Source: Cardiobacteriaceae bacterium TAE3-ERU3
GTDB taxonomy: Bacteria; Pseudomonadota; Gammaproteobacteria; Cardiobacteriales; Cardiobacteriaceae
Assembly (NCBI GenBank): GCA_019218315.1
Contig: JAHUUI010000003.1
Coordinates: forward strand, 144,443 to 208,442
Direction: 5' to 3'
DNA: 64,000 nt
The notes below the pieces were generated by a model. The model saw only the letters and a program-made list of their open reading frames with translations. It made no database searches and was not told the DNA's origin. The position numbers and the translations under genes are program-made. This document shows positions 1 through 8,446 of this stretch, piece by piece. Every line of letters starts with the position of its first letter. Within the stretch, counting starts at the first letter, position 1.

Positions 1-376
1 GTTCACGTGGCTTACGGTATGAGCCGTAAAGCAATCCGCGGAACATATGCAGGTACACTACAATGAAGAAGAATGATGCGCCGGTTGAGTGCATGTAGCG
101 AATCAACCAACCAAAATCAACGTCACGCATGATGTATTCAACACTAGCAAAAGCATCGGCTGCGCTTGGCTTGTAAAACATCGCCAGCCAGACACCAGTC
201 AGGATCTGATTAACTAGAACCAGGATGGCGAGTGAGCCGAAGTAATACCAAAAGTTGAAGTTTTTCGGTGCGTAATAACGCGCAAGATGATCGTTCCACA
301 AAACTGTCAGAGGGAAGCGATCATCAATCCAACCGACAAAGCCGGTCGTTTTATAAGGATTAGACTTTATGGCCAT
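1..376 (-). CDS. petB: Cytochrome b of the bc1 complex (partial, N-terminal part)
   Basis: Membrane subunit of ubiquinol-cytochrome c reductase, which carries the two b hemes and the quinone sites. The reading frame starts at ATG 376 and runs off the left edge, giving about 125 residues. Visible features are the amphipathic N-terminus with VGWIDDRFP, a first membrane helix around [19 protein letters not shown], and a second helix holding the [12 protein letters not shown] and [14 protein letters not shown] segments. Both helix-2 heme-ligand histidine positions characteristic of the family are present. The start lies 2 bases after the petA stop, so the two genes are co-transcribed in the usual petA-petB order. 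The C-terminal part and any petC lie outside the window. Confidence 0.93.
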   Translation of the reverse strand, partial: MAIKSNPYKTTGFVGWIDDRFPLTVLWNDHLARYYAPKNFNFWYYFGSLAILVLVNQILTGVWLAMFYKPSAADAFASVEYIMRDVDFGWLIRYMHSTGASFFFIVVYLHMFRGLLYGSYRKPRE

Positions 377-378
377 AC

Positions 379-1020
379 TTAAGCACTCCCTTCACTATCA
401 TCACCAACGACAACAACGTCATCCGATGCGAATTTATATGGTGGTACAACCAAGTTGATTGGTGCAGGGACACCTTTGAAAACACGCCCTGCATAATCGA
501 ACTTAGAACCATGACATGGGCAGAAAAATCCACCTAACCAACTGGTATCACCACGGACTTCACGACCTTCTTCCTTAGATTGCAGCATTGGTGCACACCC
601 TAGATGTGTACAAATACCCAACATCACCATCACGTCTTCACGCTTGGCACGTGTTGCATTAGCTGCATATTCTGGCTGATCGGACTCCTGCGAATTAGGA
701 TCACGCAGTAAATTATCGAGTTCTGGAAGGGATGCCAGCATTTCAGGGGTTCGCCGTAAAATATAGACGAGCTTACCCTGCCACAAAGTGGTTTGTAGCG
801 CACCTGGCTTAAGTTTTGATATGTCAACGCTCACCGGTGCACCAACTGCTTTCGCACGTTCGCTTGGCAGCCACGATGACAAGAATGGTACGGCTACAAA
901 GGCTGCACCCACGGCGCTAACGCCACTGGCCGTTGCTATGAGCATCTTACGACGCCCAAGCTTGTTCGAACCAGCACCGGGCGTAAATGCCGCTCCGGCT
1001 ATTGTTTCTGCATTGCTCAT
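379..1020 (-). CDS. petA: Ubiquinol-cytochrome c reductase iron-sulfur subunit (Rieske protein)
   Basis: Rieske [2Fe-2S] subunit of the bc1 complex, 213 residues from the chosen start. The two cluster-binding boxes CTHLGC and CPCHGSKFD are intact in the C-terminal domain. The N-terminus has a twin-arginine motif (GRRKML) followed by one hydrophobic helix, as expected for a Tat-inserted, membrane-anchored Rieske protein. ATG 1020 is preferred over the upstream in-frame ATG at 1047 because a GGAGA ribosome-binding site sits just before it and the protein then begins MSNAET. petB follows immediately downstream. Confidence 0.95.
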   Translation of the reverse strand: MSNAETIAGAAFTPGAGSNKLGRRKMLIATASGVSAVGAAFVAVPFLSSWLPSERAKAVGAPVSVDISKLKPGALQTTLWQGKLVYILRRTPEMLASLPELDNLLRDPNSQESDQPEYAANATRAKREDVMVMLGICTHLGCAPMLQSKEEGREVRGDTSWLGGFFCPCHGSKFDYAGRVFKGVPAPINLVVPPYKFASDDVVVVGDDSEGSA

Positions 1021-1439
1021 GATTATTTCTCCGCGCATCGATTGCAATGATCAATACGGCTTTATTGCCTCTATGAGATCCCCGCAAATTCTGTGATTGC
1101 AACCTAAAATCATGACCAATTTTAGATCTCATCCAGCATTATTTGCTGAGTCTTGGATTTATTATAAACAGATCGACAACATTATCAAATTTTTATTATC
1201 AAGAGACATCAATGATTCTCTTTTCGTAAAGATTAATTTCAAGTAGCTGTTATTTTAATTAATACCAAAATAGTACGCTTTAAATCTAGACATACATTTC
1301 AAAGATAATAAACAACAATGATAAATTATTCATGCGAAGATAATCTTAATAAATATGTAGCAAAGTGCGGTCGAGCAAGGAAACCGCTACAATAACGCGC
1401 TACTCTAAATAATTTAAGTATGCTACATAAGGATATTTT
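1021..1439. other. Intergenic region between divergent petA and ybaN-like genes
   Basis: AT-rich intergenic stretch of about 420 bases with no supportable gene. It must hold the petA promoter on the minus strand and the ybaN-aat promoter on the plus strand. A TACAAT box at 1388-1393, about 47 bases before the ybaN start, is a plausible -10 element, but no good -35 is visible. The stretch from about 1370 to 1402 resembles 12923-12955 (see findings). Confidence 0.5.
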
Positions 1440-1799
1440 GTGAAATTACTGTGGTTTATCGGCGGTATAACTGCTTTCATACTTGGCCTAGTTGGTGCTG
1501 TATTACCGGTGATGCCTACCGTACCTTTTATGATTCTAGCGGCAATCTGCTTTGCCAAGGGCTCACCTAGATTTCATCAGTACTTACTTAATCACAAAAC
1601 TTTCGGTCCACCGATCAGAGCATGGGAAGAGCATCGTGCCATCCCGCGTAAAGCTAAAATTCTTGCCACTGCAATGCTTTGCATCTCTCTTCCTATCACA
1701 ACCTATATCCTTGGTACACATTTGTGGTGGATCAGTGCAACAGTCATTTTAGTGTGCATTGTTGTGATGGTCTGGATATGGCGGTTACCCGATGCATAA
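1440..1799 (+). CDS. ybaN: DUF454 (YbaN-type) inner-membrane protein
   Basis: Small integral membrane protein of 119 residues, a typical length for the family. It starts at GTG 1440 behind an AAGGA-like site (ATAAGGATATTTT). The N-terminal half has two hydrophobic segments (residues about 3-22 and 24-40) with the family pattern LGAVLPVMPTVPFMILAAICFAKG split by a proline turn. It continues with a SPRFHQYLLNHKTFGP motif and a C-terminal hydrophobic pair. The molecular function of DUF454 is not established. aat starts 18 bases downstream on the same strand, so the two are probably co-transcribed. Confidence 0.85.
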   Translation: MKLLWFIGGITAFILGLVGAVLPVMPTVPFMILAAICFAKGSPRFHQYLLNHKTFGPPIRAWEEHRAIPRKAKILATAMLCISLPITTYILGTHLWWISATVILVCIVVMVWIWRLPDA

Positions 1800-1817
1800 C
1801 TGCAATCAAAGAGATAT

Positions 1818-2483
1818 ATGAAACATTTGCTACATCCACATGACAACTTCCCTGACCCTAATCAAGCCGATGAGGATGGATTATTAGCAGTTGGCGGCCT
1901 ACTGACTCCGGAGAGAATTTTTGAGGCACACTGCAAAGGCATCTTTCCGTGGTATGAAAATGATGCATTACCATTGTGGTGGTCGCCTGCACAACGCGGC
2001 GTACTGCCCTGCGACAATATTCATATCAGCCGCAGTTTACATCGGCGTATGCGGCGGCTAACGTTTACATTCAAAATAGATCATGATTTCACTTCCGTGA
2101 TTCACCATTGTCAAAATAGTCATGGCGAAACCTGGATCACCAATGGTATGCGCCAAGTTTATCAGACACTCCATCACGAAGGTCGCGCGCACAGTTTTGA
2201 ACTATGGTGCAATGATAAGCTGGTCGGTGGGTTGTATGGTGTCGCATTAGATCGTGTATTTTGCGGTGAATCAATGTTTAGCCATATTCCCGATGCATCA
2301 AAAATTATTTTGGTCTTAATGTGCCAAAAATTACCACAGCTTGGATTCAGCCATATTGACTGTCAATTCGTCACTAATCACCTAAAAAGTATGGGGGCAG
2401 TGGAAATTAGCCGTAACAAATATCTGGATTTACTTGGCGGGAATCCTGATCGCCTGCGCGGTAATTGGTCAAAGTTACACTAG
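1818..2483 (+). CDS. aat: Leucyl/phenylalanyl-tRNA-protein transferase
   Basis: Transfers Leu or Phe from aminoacyl-tRNA to N-terminal Arg/Lys of proteins, creating N-degrons for the ClpS-ClpAP pathway. The 221 residues match the family length. Typical segments include FPDPNQADEDGLLAVGG near the N-terminus, GIFPWYE, LWWSPAQRGVLP, GETWITNGMRQVY and GGLYGVALDRVFCGESMFS, then CQFVTNHLKSMGA near the end. Its adaptor and unfoldase, clpS and clpA, are in the same window at 43799-46433, so the whole N-end rule arm is represented. It follows the ybaN-like gene closely. Confidence 0.95.
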   Translation: MKHLLHPHDNFPDPNQADEDGLLAVGGLLTPERIFEAHCKGIFPWYENDALPLWWSPAQRGVLPCDNIHISRSLHRRMRRLTFTFKIDHDFTSVIHHCQNSHGETWITNGMRQVYQTLHHEGRAHSFELWCNDKLVGGLYGVALDRVFCGESMFSHIPDASKIILVLMCQKLPQLGFSHIDCQFVTNHLKSMGAVEISRNKYLDLLGGNPDRLRGNWSKLH

Positions 2484-2544
2484 CGAAACGCTCATTTAAT
2501 CCAACTAAGTATCAATTTATTAAAATTTAACTCGACGGATTTTT

Positions 2545-3858
2545 CTATTCCCCAGATGTCTGCAAATTATCCAGTTCACGCAATTTCATCAACTTATCAG
2601 CCAGCTTGATTTCAAAGCCGCGGCGATTAGGTTCGTAAAACACCGTTCCAGCAATCTCATCCGGCAAATAAGTCTGCCCAGCCGCATAAGCTTGCGGCTC
2701 ATTATGGGCGTAGCGATAGGCTTTTCCGTAACCTTCATTACGATGCACTTTAGTCGGTGCATTGCGTAAATGATTGGGGACAGCATAAGCAGGATGCTGC
2801 CGAACTAAAGCAAAGGCAGCATTCATTGCCTTATAACTTGCATTGCTTTTTGGCGCCATCGCCAAATAAGTAATTGCTTGAGCCAAAGCCAAATGCCCCT
2901 CAGGACTACCCAAGCGCTCATAAGCCATATAAGCATTTAAAGCAATATTGAGTGCCTGAGGATCAGCATTACCAATATCTTCACTCGCGACACACAGCAT
3001 CCTACGTGCAATGGTGAGAGGATCAGCACCACCTTCAATCATTCGTGCAAACCAATACATTGCACCATCAGCGTTCGATCCCCGCAATGATTTATGGAAC
3101 GCCGAAAGCATTTCATAAAACCAGTCGCCCTGCTTATCTATCGCCTTAGGCTGCTCGGCAAGCACCTGCTCACGTGCTTCTTCAGGATCAATATTGCGTG
3201 ACCGCAGTAAAGCCCATTCCTCCAACCACGATAATGCTTTACGTACATCTCCCGCCGCTTGTACAGAAAACGCATCAATTGTTTCTTCATCGACTGTAAT
3301 ACCATCCAGCATCTTTTCCGCATCGCGCAATTTACCTGCAATATCTTCACAGCTTACTGGCTGTAAATGGAAAATACGCAGGCGTGACAGTAATGCATTA
3401 TTGAGATGGAAAGCAGGATTTTCAGTTGTGGCACCAATTAGGACAATCGTACCATCTTCCACGTAAGGCAAAAAGGCATCTTGCTGCACCTTGTTGAACC
3501 GGTGAATTTCATCGATAAACAGAATTGTATCAAGTCCATGATCACGGTCTCTTTGTGCTTTTAAAACAGCTTCTCTAACGTCCTTGACGCCACTAAATAC
3601 CGCTGAAAGGCGCACAAAATTCGCATCTGCATACTGGGCACAAAGTAAAGCCAGTGTCGTCTTCCCACAGCCCGGCGGTCCCCATAAAAGCATTGAGAGC
3701 AGTTTGCCCTGCTCCAGCAAACTAGAAAGAGGCTTCCCCTTACCTAGTAAATGCGCCTGCCCTATATATTCTTCGATAGAATGTGGCCGCAGGCGCTCTG
3801 CCAATGGTTTATGTGCTGTACCACCGAATAAAGCTGGTTGATCAGTCACCGATGACAT
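2545..3858 (-). CDS. rarA: Replication-associated recombination protein A (AAA+ ATPase)
   Basis: MgsA/RarA/WRNIP1-family AAA+ ATPase acting at stalled replication forks, 437 residues from the chosen start. Walker A is GPPGCGKTTLA, Walker B is [12 protein letters not shown], sensor 1 lies in GATTENPAF, and the arginine-finger region is ALLSRLRIF. The C-terminal tetramerisation region with GSDPNGA-like content follows (GADPLTIARRMLCVASEDIG). I place the start at ATG 3858 (MSSVTDQPALF). This overlaps the last 17 bases of lolA. A longer form starting at 3909 would lie deeper inside lolA and adds residues not typical of the family. It is co-transcribed with lolA, a common gammaproteobacterial pairing. 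Confidence 0.93.
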   Translation of the reverse strand: MSSVTDQPALFGGTAHKPLAERLRPHSIEEYIGQAHLLGKGKPLSSLLEQGKLLSMLLWGPPGCGKTTLALLCAQYADANFVRLSAVFSGVKDVREAVLKAQRDRDHGLDTILFIDEIHRFNKVQQDAFLPYVEDGTIVLIGATTENPAFHLNNALLSRLRIFHLQPVSCEDIAGKLRDAEKMLDGITVDEETIDAFSVQAAGDVRKALSWLEEWALLRSRNIDPEEAREQVLAEQPKAIDKQGDWFYEMLSAFHKSLRGSNADGAMYWFARMIEGGADPLTIARRMLCVASEDIGNADPQALNIALNAYMAYERLGSPEGHLALAQAITYLAMAPKSNASYKAMNAAFALVRQHPAYAVPNHLRNAPTKVHRNEGYGKAYRYAHNEPQAYAAGQTYLPDEIAGTVFYEPNRRGFEIKLADKLMKLRELDNLQTSGE

Positions 3859-4573
3859 CGACCCCAGCTGGTGGCGTGAAATTAAATGCATTGTTTGCAA
3901 TATTGGCATTACGCTTTACATCATGCAATACAATCAAGCTTTGCTGGCCAACGCCAGTATCGACATATACGCCAGTAATAACCCCATCAAGCATCACAAT
4001 CCACACTTGATCTATTTCATCACTGCTATTTTTGGGCTTAAGCTCATAAAACGTCACGCCTGGTTCATCACTACGTAAGCGTGCAGGAGCCTTTGATGCA
4101 GGTTGCGCACTGACATCAAAAGACTCTAGCAATTTTTTATCACCAACCAGCAAGTTCATTGCGATATCTCCAGCCAGCTCGCTACGCGGACGGATGGTGA
4201 TCTGTTCGAGATCTTGGTCATAATGATAAACCTTAGTGCCATTACTAATGATCCGCTGCTCACTAGGCTCAGTGTACTGCCAGTCAAACATTCCTGGTCG
4301 CTTTAGACGGAAACTACCACTGCTAACGTCTTCACCACGATTTGAATAAACGATTTGCTCAAATTGACCAGACAAACTCTGCGATCCATCTATATAAGCT
4401 GCCAAAGCACTCGCATCACCTACACTACGATCCGATGCATTTACCTCCACAGTGGATTCACTTGTCGACGTGCTATTTGCTCCAGCCATATTGTTAAATA
4501 ATTGTGCAGAGGCTGGCAGAGTATATAAGCCCAAGCCTGTTGCAGCCATGAGAGACAAAATTTTATATCGCAT
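3842..4573 (-). CDS. lolA: Outer-membrane lipoprotein carrier protein
   Basis: Periplasmic chaperone that takes lipoproteins from LolCDE to LolB. It has 243 residues, including a Sec signal peptide (residues about 1-23, ending LPASAQ). A serine/threonine-rich linker of roughly 35 residues sits between the signal and the folded domain, making it longer than the usual LolA of about 205 residues. Core landmarks are SLSGQFEQIVYS, GSFRLKRPGMFDWQY, the strand IISNGTKVYHYDQDLEQ and a C-terminal YVDTGVGQQSLIVLHDV. rarA follows with an overlap. ftsK, often upstream, is not adjacent here. Confidence 0.9.
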   Translation of the reverse strand: MRYKILSLMAATGLGLYTLPASAQLFNNMAGANSTSTSESTVEVNASDRSVGDASALAAYIDGSQSLSGQFEQIVYSNRGEDVSSGSFRLKRPGMFDWQYTEPSEQRIISNGTKVYHYDQDLEQITIRPRSELAGDIAMNLLVGDKKLLESFDVSAQPASKAPARLRSDEPGVTFYELKPKNSSDEIDQVWIVMLDGVITGVYVDTGVGQQSLIVLHDVKRNANIANNAFNFTPPAGVDVIGD

Positions 4574-5099
4574 AATTTTTCCTAATTAGTATTTCAGTAC
4601 AGCCAAAGACTGCCACGACTATCATTGGTTTGCCATGACAAATCCCTCACGATTTAGTCGGCCATCAAGATAAACTCGTCATGGAGTAGCTTTATTGTTC
4701 CATAGTTTCTATTGTAGTTAAAACTCAATCTAGATAAATTATTGCTTGAATAAGTTCAGTATATCTAAACTCGCCAATCAATTTAGATTAAAAACCCTGC
4801 GCATATTGCATGAAATAAAATTCACTTTCTATGCACGCGAAAAGGTATGCGACGTAAGCATCGATCGCTTCGGATAGATTAGTGAACCCTTTGGTTTCCA
4901 TGACATTGGCACGAAACACAGCAACCGGCTACCAACAACAAGAGGGGCTTTTCCGTTCGTTCAAAAGGTGGAAGCACGATAGTGCTGCGTGCTTCCAGTC
5001 AATACTTGTTTTATTGCATAAAAGACTGAAAAATAATCATCTTTTAATTTTCTATTTATCTCATCAAATCATACGAAACATTTCCTGTTTCCAAAAACT
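4574..5099. other. Gene-poor, decayed region upstream of lolA
   Basis: No intact gene is supported. On the minus strand an open stretch of 47 codons (4788-4928), bounded by an upstream in-frame TAG and a terminal TAA, reads like a real C-terminus (it contains NVMETKGFTNLSEAIDAYVA). I do not recognise its family and it has no start context, so it is most likely a gene fragment. A strong hairpin lies at 4969-4997. Plus-strand open frames here are basic and low-complexity and look spurious. Confidence 0.4.
4969..4997. repeat. Perfect 10-bp inverted repeat (hairpin)
   Basis: TGGAAGCACG at 4969-4978 is the exact reverse complement of CGTGCTTCCA at 4988-4997, with a 9-base loop. There is no T-run on either side, so it is not a classical Rho-independent terminator. 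It lies within decayed sequence next to a pseudogene and could be a mobile-element end or a residual regulatory hairpin. Confidence 0.6.
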
Positions 5100-5490
5100 C
5101 TATAAATACTTTTTTACAAATTCAAAGTTTTTGGTTACATTACAAATAGGATATACATCACCCTCAAAAAGTGCCAAATTCTCAAATAATTCAGACTCAT
5201 CAAGTTCATTAATACCATCAGCTTTCATACGGATAATAGGCTCACCATCCTCGGCATACTCAAACAAATCAAGTTAATATTTTTCTCCATCGCATCTGAC
5301 TTTGATATATGACACCCCAATATCCGGTTCAGGCTCAACAACTAATCCTGCTGCCCCTGCTTTTCCTCGAAGAATATCTAAAAAATCAGATACCTCTTGT
5401 TTTTAAGGATCCATTGTATCAATTAATACATTGTATTTTTTATCTAATCCTCTTCCTTCATATAACGTACAGTAAAAAATTAAGATTCAT
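5100..5490 (-). pseudogene. Inactivated small gene (about 129 codons) with two stops and a frameshift
   Basis: Reading the minus strand from ATG 5490 (preceded by AGGAAGGAAAA, a strong ribosome-binding site) gives MNLNF, then a break in a run of six T. One base out of frame, a coherent acidic protein continues through YEGRGLDKKYNVLIDTMDP, VSDFLDILRGKAGAAG, EPDIGVSYIKVRCDGEKY, LFEYAEDGEPIIRMKADG and NLALFEGDVYPICNVTKNFE, ending at TAG 5100-5102. Two in-frame TAA codons (after TMDP and after GEKY) interrupt it. The span is 391 bases, i.e. 130 codons plus one, which fits a single inserted base. The small, acidic, cytoplasmic make-up would suit an immunity-type protein, but I do not recognise the family. 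Confidence 0.7.
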
Positions 5491-5543
5491 TTTTCCTTCC
5501 TCAGTTTTATTGATCTCATATAAGGATTCACCTGAGCTAACTG

Positions 5544-6287
5544 TCACTGATCAGCATATTTATATGCACTGACTTTGCGCTCGGCAAGATCAAACAAGCT
5601 GTCGGTAAGCATCGCCAGCAAAGCAACAATTGCTGCGCCCTGGATGACGTAGGCAGGGTTACTGTTGACCAGTCCGGCGATGATTGGCGTACCGAGGGTT
5701 TGTGCGCCGACGGTTGAGCCGATGGTTGCGGTGCCGATATTGATCAGTACCGAGGTGCGGATACCGGCGAGCATGACCGGAAACGCCAGCGGCATTTCTA
5801 CCCGCCACAATTGCTGCCCGGCTTTCATCCCCATCCCCCGCGCAGCTTCGCGTACTGCGGAATCGACACCTTTGAATCCACGGATGCTGTTTTCGATAAT
5901 CGGTAGCAAACCATAAATCACCAGTGCAACCAGCGCGGGCATAAAACCAAAGCCAACCATCGGTACTGCGATTGCCAATACAGCGGCGGGCGGGAACGTC
6001 TGCCCAATTGCGCTGACCGAAGCCAGCAAGGGCTGGAAATCGCGCCCGATCGGGCGGGTAACGAAAATGGACAACCCTACACCAATCAATATACACAGCA
6101 AAGATGACGCACCAACCAGCAACACATGACTCCCCAGCAATTCAGCAAAGCCTTGCCGGTTATAGAGTGGCGCGCGCAACTTCGGGAACCATTCGGCAAA
6201 TGTGCTTTGGCTATGCGGCAACCAGTAAATCAACGTGACCAATGCCGCTGCGAGCAATCCCGTCCACAGATACGGCCATTTACGCAT
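5544..6287 (-). CDS. yehW: Osmoprotectant ABC transporter permease (YehW type)
   Basis: Membrane subunit of a glycine betaine/choline-type importer, 247 residues with about six hydrophobic segments. The permease signature EAARGMGMKAGQQLWRVEMP, which contacts the ATPase, is intact, and GIRTSVLINIGTATIGSTVGA follows as in OpuBB/YehW proteins. I use ATG 6287 (MRKWPYLW). This overlaps the end of the ATPase gene by 8 bases and fits translational coupling. An ATG at 6317 would overlap further. It is the last gene of a four-gene operon whose order (binding protein, permease, ATPase, permease) matches osmF-yehY-yehX-yehW of enterobacteria. Confidence 0.88.
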   Translation of the reverse strand: MRKWPYLWTGLLAAALVTLIYWLPHSQSTFAEWFPKLRAPLYNRQGFAELLGSHVLLVGASSLLCILIGVGLSIFVTRPIGRDFQPLLASVSAIGQTFPPAAVLAIAVPMVGFGFMPALVALVIYGLLPIIENSIRGFKGVDSAVREAARGMGMKAGQQLWRVEMPLAFPVMLAGIRTSVLINIGTATIGSTVGAQTLGTPIIAGLVNSNPAYVIQGAAIVALLAMLTDSLFDLAERKVSAYKYADQ

Positions 6288-7314
6288 GGGCTTTCGGCCT
6301 CGCCAGTACTGCGTCAAGCGATATTTCGCCGATCAGACGACCGCTGTCGCTATCGACGACCGGCAAAAACAACGTACGATGCCAGACCATGCGTGACAAT
6401 GCTTCCTTGAGCGTGGTTTGCTCTGTCACGACAACGGTACCATCCATCACCAGTGCATCACTGTCACCCGGCATTCTGCCACCGACCAACTGCTGTGGTT
6501 GTCCGTCTACATCGCATTGCCATTCGTGCCCTTCGCCATCCGCTGCTGTTATCCGTTCACCTACCAAGCGCCTGTCGAGCAGCTTCAAGCCCAAATCCGC
6601 CTGCCCGACAAAGTCGCGCACGAAATCATTGGCCGGACGCGTGAGTACGGTAATCGGATCGGCAAATTGATCAATTTTGCCATCGTGCATGATGGCGATT
6701 TTATCCGCCAGCATCAGTGCTTCATCCATATCGTGAGTGACGAAAATCACCGTTTTGCCGCTGCGGCGCTGAATACTGCGCAGCATGTGTTGCAAATTGC
6801 TGCGCGTCACCGGATCGAGCGCACCAAATGGCTCGTCCATCAGCAGGACATCGGGATCAGCGGCCAGTGCCCGCGCCACACCGACACGCTGTGCCTGCCC
6901 GCCGGACAGCTGGTGCGGATGTTTGTCGGCGTAGAGATCGTAATCCATATCCATCGCTGCCATCACTTCGCGTACGCGTGCATCAATCTGCGCTTTGGGC
7001 CAGCCGAGCAAGCGCGGCACCGTACCGATATTGCGCGCAACCGTCCAATGCGGGAATAACCCTGTGGACTGGATGACGTAGCCAATGCGGCGGCGCAATT
7101 CAGCTGGTTTCATGGCACTCGCTACTTCACCGTTAAACAGCACTTCGCCGCTGTCGGGCTCAATCAAGCGGTTAAACATGCGCAGCAAGGTTGATTTGCC
7201 ACAGCCCGACGGGCCAATCAGTACCACCAGCTCGCCATTGGCAATATCGAGATTCAAATCATCAATCACCTTGCGTCCGGCAAAGCTTTTGCTCAAGTGA
7301 CGGCATTCAAGCAT
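6280..7314 (-). CDS. yehX: Osmoprotectant ABC transporter ATP-binding protein (YehX type)
   Basis: Cytoplasmic ATPase of the betaine-type importer, 344 residues. It has Walker A GPSGCGKST, Q-loop YVIQSTGLFPHWTV, signature LSGGQAQRVGVARAL, Walker B VLLMDEPFGALD and switch histidine FVTHDMDEA. After residue about 240 there is an extra C-terminal region ending in a CBS-like half (RTLFLPVVDSDSGRLIGEIS). This is the type of domain that senses ionic strength in OpuA-like ATPases. Its start overlaps the upstream permease gene by 8 bases. Confidence 0.92.
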   Translation of the reverse strand: MLECRHLSKSFAGRKVIDDLNLDIANGELVVLIGPSGCGKSTLLRMFNRLIEPDSGEVLFNGEVASAMKPAELRRRIGYVIQSTGLFPHWTVARNIGTVPRLLGWPKAQIDARVREVMAAMDMDYDLYADKHPHQLSGGQAQRVGVARALAADPDVLLMDEPFGALDPVTRSNLQHMLRSIQRRSGKTVIFVTHDMDEALMLADKIAIMHDGKIDQFADPITVLTRPANDFVRDFVGQADLGLKLLDRRLVGERITAADGEGHEWQCDVDGQPQQLVGGRMPGDSDALVMDGTVVVTEQTTLKEALSRMVWHRTLFLPVVDSDSGRLIGEISLDAVLARPKAHA

Positions 7315-8446
7315 GCTGCCTCCCTGTATCGGTTACATTCATCAGCCATTGCAGCAGTGCATCGACCGCCAACGCCAGCAAAATCGTCGGAATCGCGCCG
7401 AGTAAGACCAAATCCATCGCGTACTGCCCCAGCCCCTGCCACACAAACGTACCCAGCCCGCCTGCACCAATCAGCCCCGCAACCACGGCAAGACCAATTG
7501 CCTGCACCAGCACAATACGCACGCCGGACAAAATCACCGGTAGCGCCAACGGCACATCGACCTTGCACCACACCTGCCACGCCGTCATGCCCATACCGCG
7601 CGCGGCTTCGCGCACATCTGCATCAATGCCGTGGAAGGCGGCATAAGTATTGCGCACCAGCGGCAACAGTGTATACAGCACCAACGCAATCACTGCCGGT
7701 ACCACGCCAATGCCGCCAACGCCCCATTCAGATAACTGCGGATAGCGTTGTGCCAATGCTGCCAGCGGCGCGAGCAACAGCGCAAACAGCGCAATCGAGG
7801 GAATGGTTTGAATAATATTGAGCACCGCAAATGATGGCGCGACTGCCCATTGCTTGCGGCTCAGCCACCAGCCAAGCGGAAAACCGAGCAGCGCAACCAG
7901 CGCAAAGCTCACCGTTACCAACAGCATATGCTGGCGCAATTCGGCGGCAAAGCGGCTCGCCTGATTGTGGTATTCCTTGATTAACGACACCGTCGACCAC
8001 TCGCCACTGTAAAGCAACACCGCGGCAAACAGCACCACAGCGAGCAATGCAATACTGCCCGCGCGGCGCTTACCATCACGGCGTACCGCATCAACAATCA
8101 GCAATAGCGCACACAAAAGAAGCAGCCAAAAGCTGCTTGATAAGGTTGCCCGTGCCGCTGCACCGGCGCCCTCAGCCAAGCCTTGCGACGTACTGCCAAC
8201 CTGCCACAAAACCACCATCGCTAACGCGAGCGCTGCCCACAAAGTCAAAGCAGGTACGGCTACACTACCCAGCACCAGCAATAACGCCGCCACGGCTGGC
8301 AACCATTGCCAACCGTGTAATGCGTCTTGCCAATAGATTGCTTCACCGGAAAACAGGCGGTTAGGGGCAAAATTGAGCAGCGGCAAACACACCGCCACCA
8401 AGACCAGTAGCGCCAAAAAGGCGCGTACCGGATCGATGCGGCGCAT
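7307..8446 (-). CDS. yehY: Osmoprotectant ABC transporter permease (YehY type)
   Basis: Second membrane subunit, 379 residues, longer than the YehW-type partner. The N-terminal 170 residues hold several extra hydrophobic helices, as in E. coli YehY (about 385 residues). The C-terminal half carries the transport domain with the coupling signature EAARGMGMTAWQVWCKVDVP and GVRIVLVQAIGLAVVAGLIG. Its start codon shares its last base with the stop of the binding-protein gene, and its 3' end overlaps the ATPase start, so it is tightly coupled on both sides. Confidence 0.88.
   Translation of the reverse strand: MRRIDPVRAFLALLVLVAVCLPLLNFAPNRLFSGEAIYWQDALHGWQWLPAVAALLLVLGSVAVPALTLWAALALAMVVLWQVGSTSQGLAEGAGAAARATLSSSFWLLLLCALLLIVDAVRRDGKRRAGSIALLAVVLFAAVLLYSGEWSTVSLIKEYHNQASRFAAELRQHMLLVTVSFALVALLGFPLGWWLSRKQWAVAPSFAVLNIIQTIPSIALFALLLAPLAALAQRYPQLSEWGVGGIGVVPAVIALVLYTLLPLVRNTYAAFHGIDADVREAARGMGMTAWQVWCKVDVPLALPVILSGVRIVLVQAIGLAVVAGLIGAGGLGTFVWQGLGQYAMDLVLLGAIPTILLALAVDALLQWLMNVTDTGRQHA

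Noticed and set aside
1363-1371. AAGTGCGGT, the core of the Haemophilus DNA uptake sequence
   Set aside because: Only this copy was noticed. Uptake sequences occur about once per kilobase in genomes that use them, so this is chance.
4882-5277. Plus-strand open frame of 131 codons
   Set aside because: It lies antisense to the pseudogene at 5100-5490 and to the fragment at 4788-4928, with a low-complexity Ser/Lys-rich translation and no ribosome-binding site.
5100-5490. Stop-codon recoding (TAA read as an amino acid) in the small gene
   Set aside because: Two TAA codons combined with a frameshift point to decay, and normal genes in the window end with TAA.
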